A stretch of DNA of 5,157 bases from JAWLCG01 sp041687295 (lineage in GTDB: Bacteria > Planctomycetota > Phycisphaerae > SM23-33 > FEN-1343): contig JAWLCG010000349.1 in the NCBI GenBank assembly GCA_041687295.1, positions 1 to 5,157 of the forward strand, given 5' to 3'. The position numbers and the translations under genes are program-made. Below are positions 5,098-5,157 of the stretch, in pieces (position 1 is the first letter of the stretch; each line of letters opens with the position of its first letter). The notes beneath the pieces are model-generated. The model was not told the origin of the DNA. It searched no databases and worked only from the letters and a program-made list of their open reading frames with translations.

Positions 5098-5157
5098 CAG
5101 CCCGCTTCCAGCGGGCTTACCCGCAGGGCGTCTGGTAAGCCCGCCGAAGCGGGCTGG
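5098..5157. repeat. Inverted pair of near-identical palindromic units (BIME-like), runs to window edge
   Basis: Unit 1 (5098-5121) reads CAGCCCGCTTC, then CA, then GCGGGCTTACC. Unit 2 (5134-5157) is the reverse complement of the same sequence, with G in place of the central CA and one extra flanking C. Each unit folds on itself: AGCCCGCT/AGCGGGCT at 5099-5117 and AGCCCGC/GCGGGCT at 5138-5155 with a CGAA loop. The two can also pair with each other over 22 bp. The spacer is 12 nt. This is the geometry of a REP pair (BIME). The window ends inside or directly at the second unit, so more units may follow. Confidence 0.6.

Noticed and set aside
4995..5157. CRISPR array at the right edge
   Set aside because: The repeated units are palindromes in opposite orientations with short, unequal spacers, not direct repeats with uniform spacers.

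Overview
The window is a very GC-rich bacterial fragment with tightly spaced genes and short leaders. It carries a TIGR03790-family exported protein, a choline-sulfatase-like sulfatase, a small lipoprotein, GC-rich intergenic palindromes and near-consensus -10 boxes (TATAAT/TAGAAT). Together these suggest a planctomycete, possibly of the Phycisphaerae type. This is inferred from gene content and style, not from a marker gene.

Layout. Two genes read leftward. An acylneuraminate (sialic-acid-like) cytidylyltransferase (2487 to 1759) is followed by a signal-peptide-bearing TIGR03790-family protein (1619 to the left edge, lacking only its extreme C-terminus). Three genes read rightward: a stand-alone NFU (NifU C-terminal) Fe-S scaffold domain (2605-2859), a BamE/OmlA-like small lipoprotein (3140-3433) and a type I sulfatase without a signal peptide (3515-4936). 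The leftward and rightward groups diverge from a 117-bp spacer (2488-2604) in which the proposed promoters of the two strands share the same AT-rich core.

Regulation seen in the sequence. Five promoter candidates can be read, four of them as a -35/-10 pair with 16-17 bp spacing. At three genes (TIGR03790, lipoprotein, sulfatase) an inverted repeat lies at or just after the expected transcription start. At the sulfatase gene one arm of a perfect 9-bp inverted repeat contains the Shine-Dalgarno sequence. The spacer after the NFU gene contains a long nested hairpin (2960-3010). The 3' end (about 4995-5157) holds no gene; it is a cluster of at least four GC-rich palindromes resembling a REP/BIME array and continuing past the right edge.

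Functional reading. The genes do not form one obvious pathway. The leftward pair may relate to the cell surface: CMP-activated nonulosonic acid, and a family reported to co-occur with exosortase sorting. No exosortase or PEP-CTERM protein is visible. The rightward genes look like independent housekeeping (Fe-S assembly), envelope (lipoprotein) and catabolic (sulfate ester hydrolysis) units, each with its own promoter. I see no clear new multi-gene system; the most unusual signals are the RNA/DNA inverted repeats at the gene starts.
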